64,000 bases of DNA. Source: Chondrosia reniformis. Lineage: Eukaryota > Porifera > Demospongiae > Chondrillida > Chondrillidae. Positions 34,866-47,386 of the stretch are shown here, piece after piece. The stretch lies in NCBI GenBank assembly GCA_947172415.1, contig OX359191.1, forward strand, positions 5,952,001 through 6,016,000. Direction: 5' to 3'. A program made the position numbers and the translations under genes. How positions within the stretch are numbered: position 1 is the first letter of the stretch; each line of letters opens with the position of its first letter. The notes under the pieces are model-generated. The model had not been told where the DNA came from. It did not search any database and saw only the letters and a list, made by a program, of their open reading frames with translations.

Positions 34866-37800
34866 ATGGTTCTTCTAGATGGTGCTGTGTCCTGCAAAGA
34901 TGTAGTATTTGTGATTGAATCAAGCGTTGCTTTAAGAGGACATTATGAAACACTTTTAAAGGATTACATTATTCCTATTATTCAGTAAGTTAAAGAAAGA
35001 ATTTAATAGTATTTAAAACGCCATCAATTATTTGAGTCTCTAGTGGTTTATCCACTTACTGAAGTACCGTTATTTAAAGGAATGATTTTTAAAGGTTGTC
35101 AAGTGGAGGCCTGTTGGTCTAGGGGTATGATTCTCGCTTTGGGTGCGAGAGGTCCCGGGTTCAAATCCCGGACAGGCCCTTTTTAATCTTTTTTCGTACT
35201 CCTACTGTGTTGCTTCTGTAGGCACTTCTTTGGACTCCCGCAGCTGCAGGACCCAGGAACAGAATTTCAAGTATGATACATTTCCAAACTGTAATGTACA
35301 CAGAACCCTCATATCGAAAGGAATTGTATTTTCACAATTATAGAACAGATAGACCTTTTGTTGTTTTACAGCATGGTACTACTCAGTATTGTGTACTGGA
35401 GGTTAACCCCCTCGGTCTGTACTACATGGAAACAGTTACCTATCAACCTGTTACTAGCCAGGTGGGACAGATAATTCAAGATGTGAAAGGTTTAAGGTAT
35501 GTTCCCATATAACTGTATTACCACACATCGACACATATGTACATATAATAATAATAAGAATACAATAATAATAATATATTTTTATTATTGTGACATGCCA
35601 TACAATGAAAATTAAATGATGGCCCAAGCATTTTTGGTTTAAAAGTCACATATAAAAAATGGAACTAGGTCAAGGTTGGCAGCTACGTATGCTTACAACA
35701 TAGCTCATGTATCTTTTAGATGGTACATCTTTCGATTCTTTGAGCGCTGATGAAGACCCTCATGGTCGAAACGTTCGACCAAAAGATTTATCAAGCCAAA
35801 CTGTGTTTTTAGACGCTCATTGCGATGCAAGAAGCATTTTCTTTTACATACGTATTAATATTATTTAAATAGAAAAATAATTCCATTAAACAAATTAAGT
35901 ACTCAAGGTAACTGAAACAAGCCTTCTCAATGTTATTGTAAAAAGTGTTGTTTATGTCAGTAGGTCTTGCCAGTCTAGGGGGGCAAAAACAATCCTGGGG
36001 GGATCCCCACTCCTGCCCCCTTTTATGCAGCCCTGGTCAGTTTATTTCTGAATTGTGTATCTGTATTTTATATAGAATGGCAGGGGGTCCTTGTTGTCCA
36101 ACATGGCCGCTGACAGAAGGTCTAGCTGCTGCACTTGAAGTTTTTGATGAGATGGATAGACTTAGAGCTACAAGGTGCAGAATTGTTTAGTAAACTCAAT
36201 GTGTTCAGTGTGTACATACGTATGTATATGGACCTACATACCTACGTACGTATATGTGAATGTCCAAATGCCTTATCTTCCTTTGTTTCTGAGAATACCT
36301 ATGAGTCAAAATCTTCACTTTTCCATTAGCTGTTGTGTTGCTGACACTCAACTATATACAAAGTTTCACTTTTGTAATTTTAAATGAAAGTAGCAAAAAA
36401 TGAAAATATGATGAAAGCAGCTGTTATCTGCCATATTTAGTTTGTTAGTATGCTTACTCATTACTCTACGCATAAAACTTGTACGTACGTACATCAATCT
36501 GCTTGTTCCTTGCCTTCAGCTACGTAGGTCAAGTGTCCCGTCACTGCATAGTAATTGGTATGAGGCCCGGAGAGCAAACTGCAGTGAAGCTTTCAAAACA
36601 ATATCTTGGTTTGTCTCTAGATGCTTTGGCAGTAAAATTTTCTGAGGTAACTCCCAACCTCCATCAGAGTACTGACTCAATGCCAACATAGTGGGTTTAT
36701 CTTCAGATAATCTGATTATTTTCCACTTGTAGCGCTCCATAAGTCTCTCAGTCATATGTCCTCGAAAGTTTGCTGTTTATCAAGACTTATTTGAGAAATT
36801 TAAAGGAAAAGATCCCTCCAGTATAGATGAAATGATTCATGAGACAGATCCTCTTCATTTGGTATTGCTTCAAGGGTTCCAGCTACCAAGTGAGTTAGAT
36901 TATTCAGGAGAAACTGTCTTCTGGTATGAATAAAGATTGTAATTTACGTACGTATATTCACTTTCCTTCACTTAGGACAATTTATGTTTTTTCAGTTACT
37001 TTTTAAATCTAATTCTCATTTACAGGTTCTCATTCAAAGGAATTGGACACAAGGCCTCTTCCGTCGATTCCTGAGGCCTCCATTAACTCACCTCTAAGTG
37101 TTCCTCCAGTAGGAACACCAAGCAAAAAGTCCCCTTACAATCAGCCATCTTGCGAAGAATCTAAGAACAGTCCATATGGGATGGAACCTAAGCCAAGTCC
37201 TTTTACCCCACCATCCGTTTCTGGACCTCCCTCAGTATCACAGCCTCTATCCATATCCCAACCTCCATCAGTGTCGCAGTCTTTATCTATATCGCAGCCT
37301 CCGTCAGTATCTCAACCTCCGTCTAATAGTCCCAGAATTAACCTGCCTGACGCAACAGTAGCAACTCCACCGCTGGCAACTTCTGTGAGTTCCTCTTATC
37401 CCACTCCAAGCCCAAGGATGGGTATGTCAGTTGGAGCTCCCTCACCTGCACCTAATGTAACCATGACAATGGGAAATACCCCGCCCACTACCCAATTTGT
37501 ACCACTATCACAGAGTGGTTCCATTGGGGGTCCGCCTGTGCTTGCTCCTGCAGTTAGTACAGGGGTGGTCCCTTCCTCCGCCTATGGTATGCCGGGACTG
37601 CAGCGATTCAATGCCCAATCTTCTGCAGGAATCTCACAAGGTAGCTACCAAAATGCTCCTCTAACCTCTTCTGGTAGTCAGTTCACTAGTGTGACAAGCA
37701 GCATGCATGATAGTTCAAATGTCTCTTCATCCTTTCCAAATGTCCCAAATGCTAGTCTGCCTAACTCATCATCAGGTTATCCAAGTGCCTCAACTGGATT

Positions 37801-40800
37801 AACCAAATTTGCCACAGGAATGCAGAATACTAGCATGTCATCAGGAATGTCTACCAACTCTCCCAACGTATCGGTTGGAATGAACAACATGTCCACTAGG
37901 CCTCCAAACATGACAGCTGGCTTCCCTACTGTGTCCGGCCCTCCAAATGTAACTGCCACGCCTTCCAGCCAAAGTGGATTGCAAGGGATGGGTGGCATCT
38001 CCCAAGGGCCGCCTCCCATGATGGGACCAGGCCCACCTAATGTGACTCAGGGTCACCCCAATGCTACTGCCATTTCAGATGAAACAATGTCCATGTCTCA
38101 GAATGTGGACACTAAACCCATCATGATGCCACAGCCTGGATCAATGGCAGGATCAATGCAATCTCGAAATCAAATGATTCAAGGTGGCCCTACTGTATCT
38201 TCAGGCGCTGGTGGATTTGGAGGACACGGGGGACCTGGAGGCCCACTCCAACAGTCCCTCTCCCAAAGTCATCTTAGCGATTACTCACAAAACCTTCAGA
38301 GACCTCAAATGCCACAACAGATTAAGGTATTATTTCACCTGTAAACAAATGTAAGCATTCTCTCAATCGAGTTAATTCACTTTGTTTTCCCAATCCATGG
38401 TTTAATGCATAGACAAGCAACTTAAGTGCTTCTAAAAGCATGTACTATGTCTTCCAAAATCTATTAAATATGTTTTAAGGCCATAGTCAAATGATGACAC
38501 ATCACAGCTTTAAGATTGGCTCCCAATCTTAAGGTCCCCTATTTTATGTTTTTGTGTATCTAGGAAGAACAACGTTTAGCCCAACAACAGACTGTATGGA
38601 CTGGGGTTATTACTGTCAAGGAAATGGTCAGTTTTGCAATGCTTTATATCTGGATATTTATAAACTTGGATGTTTCAACTTCCAAACTAGTTTAGGCAGA
38701 AGATACTACTCGGGTTTGAAAGGACCTACGTATCTTTGATACTCTCTGAAAGGACCTATTTTTTATACTCTCTTTTCATTAAAATGTCAGATAAACTGTT
38801 CAAAAGACAAGTGTGACACACTTAAAAGAAATGTATTTTATCTTAATTTACTCTGTCCTTAGCCTAACTTTCAGTGCATGTATACTCAATATATACAACA
38901 TATATACTGCTCTTTTCCTATAGGAAGGCGTTAAGCACATTCAGTGTAAAGCTTTAGCTAAACCTTCTGTTGCACCCATCATGTAAGTTTGTCCTACAGG
39001 AGTTATAGATCCACTGTCCTTTGCACTATATCCCATGAAAAGCTGTACACTAGTATATACGTAGTGTAACTTGGAGGATAAAAAATCAAAAGGGAAATAC
39101 TCTTGCTGTTATAAATAAATTACGTACCTAATATAAGAAATTACGTAATTTGTGTATTACCACATCTGGGTTGGTATTCTTTAAAAAATCTACAGACCTG
39201 CATAATTATAAGTGTGCTACATCATATTAATCATCTTTTTACTTAGACAAGCTGACTTATGGCCAAGGGAATTTTATCTGGTTCATTATCCCAAGGATCT
39301 ACTAGTGAGTGTCTTATAAAACTATACAGGATTCTTATATTTGACATTTTCAATACTCCTGCGGTTACAGTATATATTGAGATGATGTGTTATATACCTT
39401 TACTGATCTGGACCTCTATGATAAGGACACCTCTCTGCTGCGTAAATAGACTCTTAAAGCAATAACTCCATTAACATAGACATTGTCTATCTGAATAGGT
39501 TTATCTGACATACTAGTCTGTAGACCAATATTCTCCCATAGTTGCTGTTTAACTTGCCTCAATTAGCCAGAACCTGATTGTTCACACCATGTTCACATTT
39601 CCTAGACATACTTACAATAATTTAAGTACTGAAATCTCCAACTATTAGAAACACATTGCCCTCAAATCTACCTCTTCTTACTCTTCCAGTTAGTTTTTGC
39701 AATTATTTTAACTGTGGGAGTTAATTGACTGAACCTGTACAAAGGCTATGATGATAAGTAAATAAATAAAGGTTTAATATGTTTCCAATGATTGTTACAG
39801 CAAATCTTGTAGAATATCTTTAAAATGGCAAAGTAGTGCTCAAAGTGCTCCCTTACACCTTCCTTGTATGTATCCGTGTGGATACTATGTACGTATATGG
39901 TATTATTACACTATACATACAGGACCACTTGAAGGAACATTGTGCTCTGAGTGCCACGACTGCCTGTACAGTCACATTTCAGTTCACAGAGCCAGTAAAT
40001 TATGTAGTAGCAGTCAAGGCTATTACAAGTACCAATCCAAAGCATGTAAGCATTTGGCATAGTTCATATGTACACCTACCCATGTACACCTACCCATGTA
40101 CACCTACCCATGTACACCTACCCATGTACATCTACCCATGTACACCTACCCATGTACACCTACCCATGTACACCTACCCATGTACACCTACCCATGTACA
40201 CCTACCCATGTACACCTACCCATGTACGTATGCATACTTACTCATGTATGTGCACTTGTGTAGTTTGGTATTCTCACTCTGGCTAACCCTGGACCACAGT
40301 GTCGAACCAAAGCAATGATTTTACTGTGGACTGAGAGACAGTTCTGTGGAGTTATACCAAATGACCAGGTACAATAGCTTTGAAGAACAATGTGAGCTGT
40401 AATATCCCAGCCATGTCAACCCAGTTCTTTGAGCTTCAGCATAGCTATACGTATATATCAGAGAGTATGATAGTACTAGAAAAACATGGCTGCCCTATTC
40501 AATGTGTTATCAGTTAACACCTAATACATCAACAGCAATTAGATTTTCGGTATTTGCAGTCGTTTATATACGTATGCTGTTCTAAATGCCAAATCATATT
40601 TTAATGTTCTACAACATTAGCAAAGTGGTTAACCAGCAACAGGCCCAATTCCAAAATTCATGTCTTCTTCATTTTTTTCAAATGAACTAGCACTAACATG
40701 CAAACTTATGCTTGCAGATACAAGTTCTAAACACAACCTGGATTCAGGTCACCTCTGTGCACTTCTGCCACAAACAAACGTGACATTGAGATGTTGAGAT

Positions 40801-43800
40801 CATCTCACTTACACCTATAGAACAATACATATTGTCGACATGGCTTATCAATTATATTTTAGCTATAGAATGTATTTTTCCCATGTTACTACATGATATG
40901 TATGGGCAATTAACTTCAGTATGCCACTTCTGTATGGTTAGCTATATTTCTCATGATCACTATCTTATTTTGAATTTTTTCCAGATGTGCTATTCATTGT
41001 TGCAACACTAGCCATCCCTACTTCTAACTTCATTTTTACTTTATATATACCATCCAATGGAGTGATTAAGAAAGAAATAAAAAGAATCTAATGTATTAGG
41101 CCATCCCTTGTACTATATGATACCATAGGATAGAAATTCCATGCCTAGGTTATTAATTAATTGAGAATTCCCAAGCAGTTGTCAGTACTTACCTTGCATT
41201 TTGTGAAAGTTGGCTGGGAGGCTATACAAGCTGTACAATTAATTGAAGCTTTTTTCTTTGTAGGAATCCTTTATGCGTGCTGTGAGCCAAGTCAAGGAGA
41301 GATATGCCAATTTGGGAAAGGAACTTTCAGGTGGTGCTTTACCTCCGTCTGTATCTAGAGGAATGCCTAGCAACCAAGCAGGGACCAGCTATCAACCACA
41401 AGGAGGAGGAGCTAATATGCCCAACCCTCAAAGTAAGCAGATATAGAATGGGTAACCTGTGAAAAGTATGTTTCATTTGTCAACATGTCATCATCATTGG
41501 ACTCTGGACTTACCCCACCCACTTATGTTTCCTGGGGAACTTGATGCGTTAATGGGTGGAACCGAAGCTCACTTAATGGGAATCAGAGTATTCCCTTAGC
41601 CACTCAAAAAGATGGTTGAGCCATAGACAGCTGTTAATAAGGATTCTTCAGTATGACCTGTACGATGGAAGACTGAGTGGTTTTTTCCCTTATGCAAGGG
41701 ATACACAGAAATAAAGAAATTAAGATTTAAAATTGTCTGTCTATCTTTTCTGTGGTCTGCCTTCCACTTCATCTAAACATCAACTTTACTAGTCTTCCAC
41801 TGTCCATTTCAGAGAGCATTTCCAGCCACCTGTTCTGCCTACTCTGTATCATGCTCAAAATTGGCTCCTGTCCTAACCTCTCTCACACTTCCTCACACCT
41901 CCATCCTTGTTACAGATTTTTGTCTTTCAGCTATTTGCCTTTTTATAATCTAGATCTCGCTGTACGCTTTTGTTTGGCTATTAGTGTACCTGTATAAAAC
42001 TTTAATAAAAATACAATGTTCATCAAACTTGTATATAATGTGCTTCTTTGAAATGGTTCATCTCTAAAGAAGACCCTCAGAGTCAAATAGTTTGACATTT
42101 GTCAAATAGTTTAAACCGAAAAACTGTATTTATGGATACTAAAGAGATCGAAAAATGTATGAACCTTTTCAAAGATAACTTCAAAGTTGTTTGAAGAATT
42201 CATTATTATATAAAACTTCCACTACTTGTATACGTACGTATATATATAAATTATCATTCTATAGTTATGAGCCAAAATCAAGGAGTAGGCAACGTGGTAC
42301 AGAGGCCTCCTGGTGGGATGCCCTCATCTGCTGGACCACAGCCCCCTGACCCCATGGGAGCTCAAGCTCAAGATGTACCACAGCAACCCATCCCTGGCAT
42401 TCCTCCAGGAAATATGGCTCCATCAATGGGAGGGGGTGGACAAACTATTGGTCCACCTGGACCAGGACCGCAGGGCAAGTATAGTACCTGATCACACATG
42501 TACGTAGTAAGCAGTTTTGTTATTGGAGCTCATCACTAGAGATGACTTCAAAGTGTAAGAATCTTCAATTAGCCAATGAGAACTGATTTAGTCAATATAG
42601 TTTCCTCCTTTAAAATTTCAAAGCATAACAAGCTAGTATGACTAGTTCTTATGCACTCTTGCTAAGAACTATGTAGATTGCATGCTTATAGAAGTGAGTA
42701 TCTCCAAGTACAATGAGCTTGCCCAAATGTCACTTTAGAGTGGAAACTACTTTTTACAACATTTCTTGTAAATCACTCAAGCATTGCTAAGATAATGTCC
42801 TTGATCAGATTTACAAGAGCCAGTTTTCTCTAATACAACTAATATACAGACAATGAGTAATTTTAGATTTGTTAATTACGTATGTTTATAATTGTCCCCT
42901 AATTCCTTTACTGTTAAGAATTAAGTGCAAGTCATGGAACCTTTCTTTAGTACAAGCTTTCTGTGGAAACAGCTTTTTAAGTGCAAGCTTTTGACATACT
43001 GTAAATCCCTTTATCTAAGCGGAACCAAAAGTTAGCGAAACTGGATTTTACCCCTACATAGCGGAATTTAATATTAACAACTTACAAAATGCATGGAAGT
43101 TTTGTTAGTTAATTACAGTAATAAATAATTATAGTAGTACTCTATTTAGTAGTAATACTATATTATTTAGCGAACTCTAATTTTAGCGGTAAATGTCAAA
43201 TCGATAATATAGCTAAATTTAAAAGCACGCTAATAATAAGGGATTTACAGTATATTATTGATATATTTGTCCTTGCGTACTTTATGTGTAAACGTCCCCT
43301 TAGAACAACCTGGCTTGAAGATACGAGACATTCTACTTGCCTTTCCACAAGATAAACAGGAGAGGATTATTCAGATGATTCAAAATGCTAAAACTCCAGA
43401 GGAGAAGTTACAAGTCAAAAGTCAGCTTATTAATCTATATGGCCAAATGAAGGTGAGAAACCCGGTGATTGAAATACCAGTTTTTATGATGGTAGGATTT
43501 AGGTAGCACTTAATTTTAAGTAATCACTCGTGTATACATATACACATGTCTTCATCCAAAATTCTCACCTGGTATAGTTCCCTATAGATTTTTACTGTAG
43601 AATAGATGTATGAATATAGGAAAATGTTACTCGTGTGAACAGTATTTGATAGGGATTTCTTCTAACTGTCCCAAACTTATATATGAGATAGTTCAACTTT
43701 TAGACTTTTAAGCATCTAAACGTTCAACTCTCTAAAAGAACCAACCAGATCTCTAGATGCTCAATAGATTGAAGGATGAACCATCTTAAAGATGGGTATT

Positions 43801-44173
43801 TGATGTATAGTTACTGCTCTTCTAGGGTTCTAGGCCACCGCTCCCTGGTCAAGGTCCGGGTCCTGGAGTGCCTCTCCAGCAGCATGGAGGAGGAGGAGGA
43901 GGAATGCCTTCTAGATATGGAGGAGGTGGATTGGGCCCTGGACAGGCTCCTGGGAATATGGCTCCCAGGCAGATGCCTGGAGGAATGGGTCAGTTGCCGC
44001 AATCTGTAGGAATGCAGCCATCAGGTGGTCCAGCCCATATGCAGCATCCAGCTCACATGAATCAACCAGCACCCCAGCATCTCCCTAGGGCAGCGGGTCT
44101 GGGACAGATGCCTCCTCAGGGAGGACATAGACCACATGGTCCTGGCAGTGGTTACCCCGGATACCCAATGTGA
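34866..44173 (+). CDS. MED25: MED25, Mediator complex subunit 25 (16 exons, about 1086 aa)
   Basis: Exons: 34866-34984, 35222-35270, 35372-35496, 36076-36174, 36520-36646, 36733-36889, 37026-38326, 38564-38626, 38924-38982, 39247-39304, 39923-40045, 40264-40368, 41264-41432, 42265-42474, 43304-43452, 43826-44173; 3261 bp in phase. Residues 1-225 form the von Willebrand A-like Mediator-binding domain (CKDVVFVIESS, EGLAAALEVFDEMDRLRA, SVICPRKFAVYQDLFEKF). Residues 226-659 are a Ser/Pro/Asn/Met-rich linker with SVSQP/SISQP repeats. Residues about 660-815 match the ACID/PTOV activator-binding domain (VWTGVITV, DLWPREFYLVHYPKDLL, CGVIPNDQESFMRAV). The rest is Gly/Pro/Met-rich with one conserved-looking exon (RDILLAFPQDKQERIIQMI). 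Mediator links activators to RNA polymerase II. Intron 14 is GC-AG. Intron 1 carries a tRNA-Pro. It is longer than human MED25 (747 aa), mainly through the linker. Confidence 0.94.
35108..35179 (+). tRNA. tRNA-Pro (UGG), second copy
   Basis: Identical over all 72 nt to the tRNA at 33617-33688, with the identity continuing into the first bases of the T run. It lies in MED25 intron 1, sense to that gene, ending 42 bp before exon 2. Upstream sequence differs from the other copy after a few bases. Confidence 0.97.
40071..40224. repeat. 14-bp minisatellite, 11 copies
   Basis: The unit TACACCTACCCATG repeats eleven times with a single substitution (TACATC in the fifth). It fills most of the 218-bp MED25 intron 11, between the donor at 40046 and the acceptor at 40263. 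Confidence 0.97.
41489..41600. repeat. Foldback family 2, partial copy in MED25 intron 13
   Basis: TGGACTCTGGACTTACCCCA then CCCACTTATGTTTCCTG matches the left arm of the fuller element at about 60262-60426. The right arm is degraded. Confidence 0.5.
42055..42175. repeat. Diverged foldback element, family 1-like, in MED25 intron 13
   Basis: GAAATGGTTCATCTCTAAAG at the left and ATGAACCTTTTCAAAGA at the right keep the inverted ends. The core keeps GAAGACCCTCAGAGTCAAA. Similar diverged copies lie in MED25 introns at about 35717-35825 (GATGAAGACCCTCATGGTCG) and 43660-43795. Confidence 0.55.
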
Positions 44174-45635
44174 CAAACAACTGCATTCTTTTAATAGCAT
44201 GCAGTAATAACGTATATACGTACCAAATGACAGTAAAACTTATTGAATGTCCAAAAGGTTATATGCATAATGAAATAGGTCAGACCCTATTACATTTTGG
44301 AGTATACATCAGCCTACACTTAATTGCATGCAACAGAGTGGGCTATAGCTATATACAAAGCCTCTCAGTTTAATATGTAGTAAGAGAAACATAACATAAT
44401 TTATATGAATAGAATCATGAATTAGCTGAAAACTGCTTGTCCTGCAGGAAAACATGCACTACCTTTTTAAAATTTTATTTTATGCAAAAATATGACTTTT
44501 GCGTGGACATGTTGCATGTATAGATATTGTGAGACATGCTTGTACATAATGAGACCCTAACAGAGTTAATTTGGCTTATTCTGACACTTTCAATTGGAAG
44601 ATTTATAAAGGCTCACTGTTATCTAACTATAGAGGTCGTACAATCTTGGTATCAACTTTACAAGATATTGCAACAAACTGTCTACTAATATGGTATGTAT
44701 ATATACAGTGCAACTGGACTTCTAGTTGATGACGTTTATATTACCATGTTATTTTCAAGGGCAGGGGATAGAAAATTAAGGAGATACGGTTAAATTCATT
44801 ACCTCTTTCTTTGTTCTGTTAGCAAACATGCACTGATATATAGCTACATATTGGGAAAAGACTTTCTTGAAAATGATAGCAATAAATGTACCATTAATGT
44901 TTGATTAAATCCAAGGCTTTTTAGCCTTATTTGTATTGTCTTCACACATTACATTAAAATCAAGGTGTTCCGTGAATGAAGTCCCAAGTATACGTATATT
45001 ATTAACTGTATAACGAGTTTCAACTGTATATATGAAGCAAAAAAAGGATTATATAGTTCCGGGCATGTGAATTGGAATTGGTACTGAAACTAATTAGGAT
45101 CAGATATTATTCACTAGCTGCACAATGTCTTGGACCACTAAATAGCCACAAATTGGATACTTTATGACCTTTTGGAGTTGATAAGTTGATTAAAGCTGGT
45201 AGGATGTGTATATCCCATTGCCTTGGTAAAAATTGGGCAATGGGATCTATATATATAAGCTATAAAAGAATGTATATGAATGTATTTAGAATATTAATGT
45301 ATATATACAATAATTTATGTTGCCCATCTAATACTGTGCAGTTACTATATATAAAATTTGCATTTAGTTGTCCCAGGAGTCAGATATATATATTAGTGTA
45401 ATAAATATTAAATTTAACATTTAATCCCCATGCATACATATATAGTGTCCCATGCATTTAATCATCATACATGCATGTTTCACGAATGGATAGACAACAG
45501 AAATTAATTTTGTCAATGCATGCATGAACTCCATTTGGGAGCGAACCACAGCTGCGGAGGAAGCAAATTGCGCAGAACCGGAAATATGGAATTATAATAC
45601 ATATATAGCTACTATTCAGTTATATCAGCGCTGCC
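44174..45635. other. Intergenic region after MED25
   Basis: Probably begins with the MED25 3' UTR; an AATAAA lies at about 44880. The remainder is AT-rich with TATATA and ATGCATGC runs and shows no frame, RNA gene or clear element. Confidence 0.5.
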
Positions 45636-45644
45636 TATAAAAGG
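45636..45644 (+). promoter_or_regulatory. TATA box of the DRE-TIM / EF-hand gene
   Basis: TATAAAAGG lies 82 bp before the first ATG (45718). A cap-like start would fall near 45667, leaving a short 5' UTR of about 50 bases. Confidence 0.6.
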
Positions 45645-45717
45645 CATGCAGACCACTTCGCTGCAACTCTCTGACAACAATACGGTACAATCAGTTGAGG
45701 GTGAAGTATTGGCTAGG

Positions 45718-47386
45718 ATGAGTTTCAAAGAAGAGGGATTCGTGCCATAAAGGAACAAATAGCGGAGGAAGGGAAAAAGAAAGAGGTTTTACGCGATCTG
45801 GATCTATTCGTCTTGGACAACTCAATTCGCGAAAGTACGGTGGGACAGCTCCGCGGACATACGTTAGAGAACAAATGGGCAATCTACAACGAGTCAAAGA
45901 AATGCGGCTTCAAAAATAACATTGTTGCGGCCTTTTCTCACATGACTCGTGTTGACGATGTGTTTTGTAAGGCTCTGATCGACAAAGGAGAGGACCCAAC
46001 TACTCTCTACGCATTCACCGAGCATACACTGGCGTGGTGAAAGGAATTCCTGACGAGAAGACTGTTCCTACCGGACTGGCGAAAATGAAGGAAGTCGGAT
46101 TACAAAATCCCATCATTGAGCTCGATCTTGTAGATGATAATATTGACTACGAAAGGTTTAACATGGAAAGGCTCTGCAAGCACCTTGAGCATTGGATAGA
46201 TTGGACCTTCAAGAACCTCTCCAAAGATGCAAAAATTCACGTCGGTATTCGTGACTTTGGAGACGCAATGGCAAAAGTTCCAGAACGAGTTTTGACTGTA
46301 GCAAAATTCCTATCCTCTCTTCCTAAGGCAAAAAAGTTAGCGGGCATTACGATTGAGGAGCAAGGCAAGTATTTTCCTGAGGAAGTTGGAGCGTGGGTTG
46401 CTGCCCTGCGTAAGGTAATGGACAAGAATGGTCTGAAGGGAGGAAACTTGCTGGTTCACATTCACAGAAAGTGGGGTCACGCTGACACCATCCAACTGGA
46501 GTGCCTCATCAATGGTGCAAATGGTATCTGGGCCAGTCTTTGTGAAGAAGGAGCTTCTGTTGGGCATGCTTGCTCCACAGTCACATTGATGAATCTCGTC
46601 CGCATGAACAACAAGAAAGTCTTGAAGCGCTACAACTGTGCTCACCTGAGAGAAGCTGCTATCAATGTGACCAAGATCACCACAGGAAATCCACCCCCGA
46701 TTAAGCAAATTGTCTATGGAGAACGCTCTCTAGATTTGGCCTTTAGTCTTGCACCCTATAACGATTTTGATCTGGCGGCATTCTTTGGAGAAAGAGCACC
46801 AGTGAGAATCAGTTCCATCTCAACTGCTAAGATGGTCCTACAGAGACTGATTGATCTGTTTGGCAATGATCCACAGTTCACTGAGGAAATGGCAAGCAAG
46901 ATGAAGGAGGTTATGTATGAGGATTTACGAGGCAATACAAAAGAGGAATATATGAGTTCAGCTGGCTTGGCAATTCTGTTTGATCGTTCTGGTGGGAAAC
47001 TGACACCCAAGATGCAGCAAGTCATCCAACAAGATGCTGTCACCGGTCAAAATGCAAAGAACCTCATTGACCAAATACGCAAAATATGGGATGAGTGGGA
47101 CCTCAGAGATGCAAAGCAAGGAGACGATGCTTTGGAGTTCTTCTCCTTCTATAATGGCTTCATGGCACCATATTTTGGCTGCTACAAATGTGATGAGACA
47201 AGAAGAGGTTTGCAAGCCCTTGACATGGATGCTGATGGTTTTGTTCAGTGGAAAGAATTTTCAGTGTACCTGAAGTGGGCCCTTCGTCAGTATCCAGAAA
47301 TCAAAGATACAGATGAATTGCTATCCATTGTATTCCGTAAGGGTCTCATCCCTGCGATGCATGATGAAATTATCAAGAAAAGATGA
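45718..47386 (+). CDS. DRE-TIM (HMG-CoA-lyase-like) barrel fused to an EF hand; two apparent frame breaks
   Basis: Single-exon gene of about 555 codons. An N-terminal piece reads LFVLDNSIRESTVGQLRGH (45801 onward), matching the DxxxRE metal and substrate motif of DRE-TIM metallolyases. The main frame (46034-47386) holds a barrel with HVGIRDFGDA and LVHIHRKWGHADTIQLECL (HxH at 46457-46465), the second metal motif of that fold. C-terminal, DMDADGFVQWKE (47222-47257) is a complete canonical EF-hand loop. Relatives with a known role cleave or condense acyl groups; the substrate here is unknown. The reading frame shifts by one base near 45736 (GAGGGATT) and again near 46025 (GAGCATACACTG). Either these are sequence errors in short runs, or the gene is recently broken. 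Codon use and protein quality on both sides look well conserved. It has its own TATA box and no introns. Confidence 0.78.

Noticed and set aside
39836..40318. 160-codon frame spanning the MED25 intron 10-12 region with repeated HVHLPMYTYPCTPT
   Set aside because: The repetitive part is a translation of the 14-bp minisatellite; only the embedded MED25 exon 11 is real.
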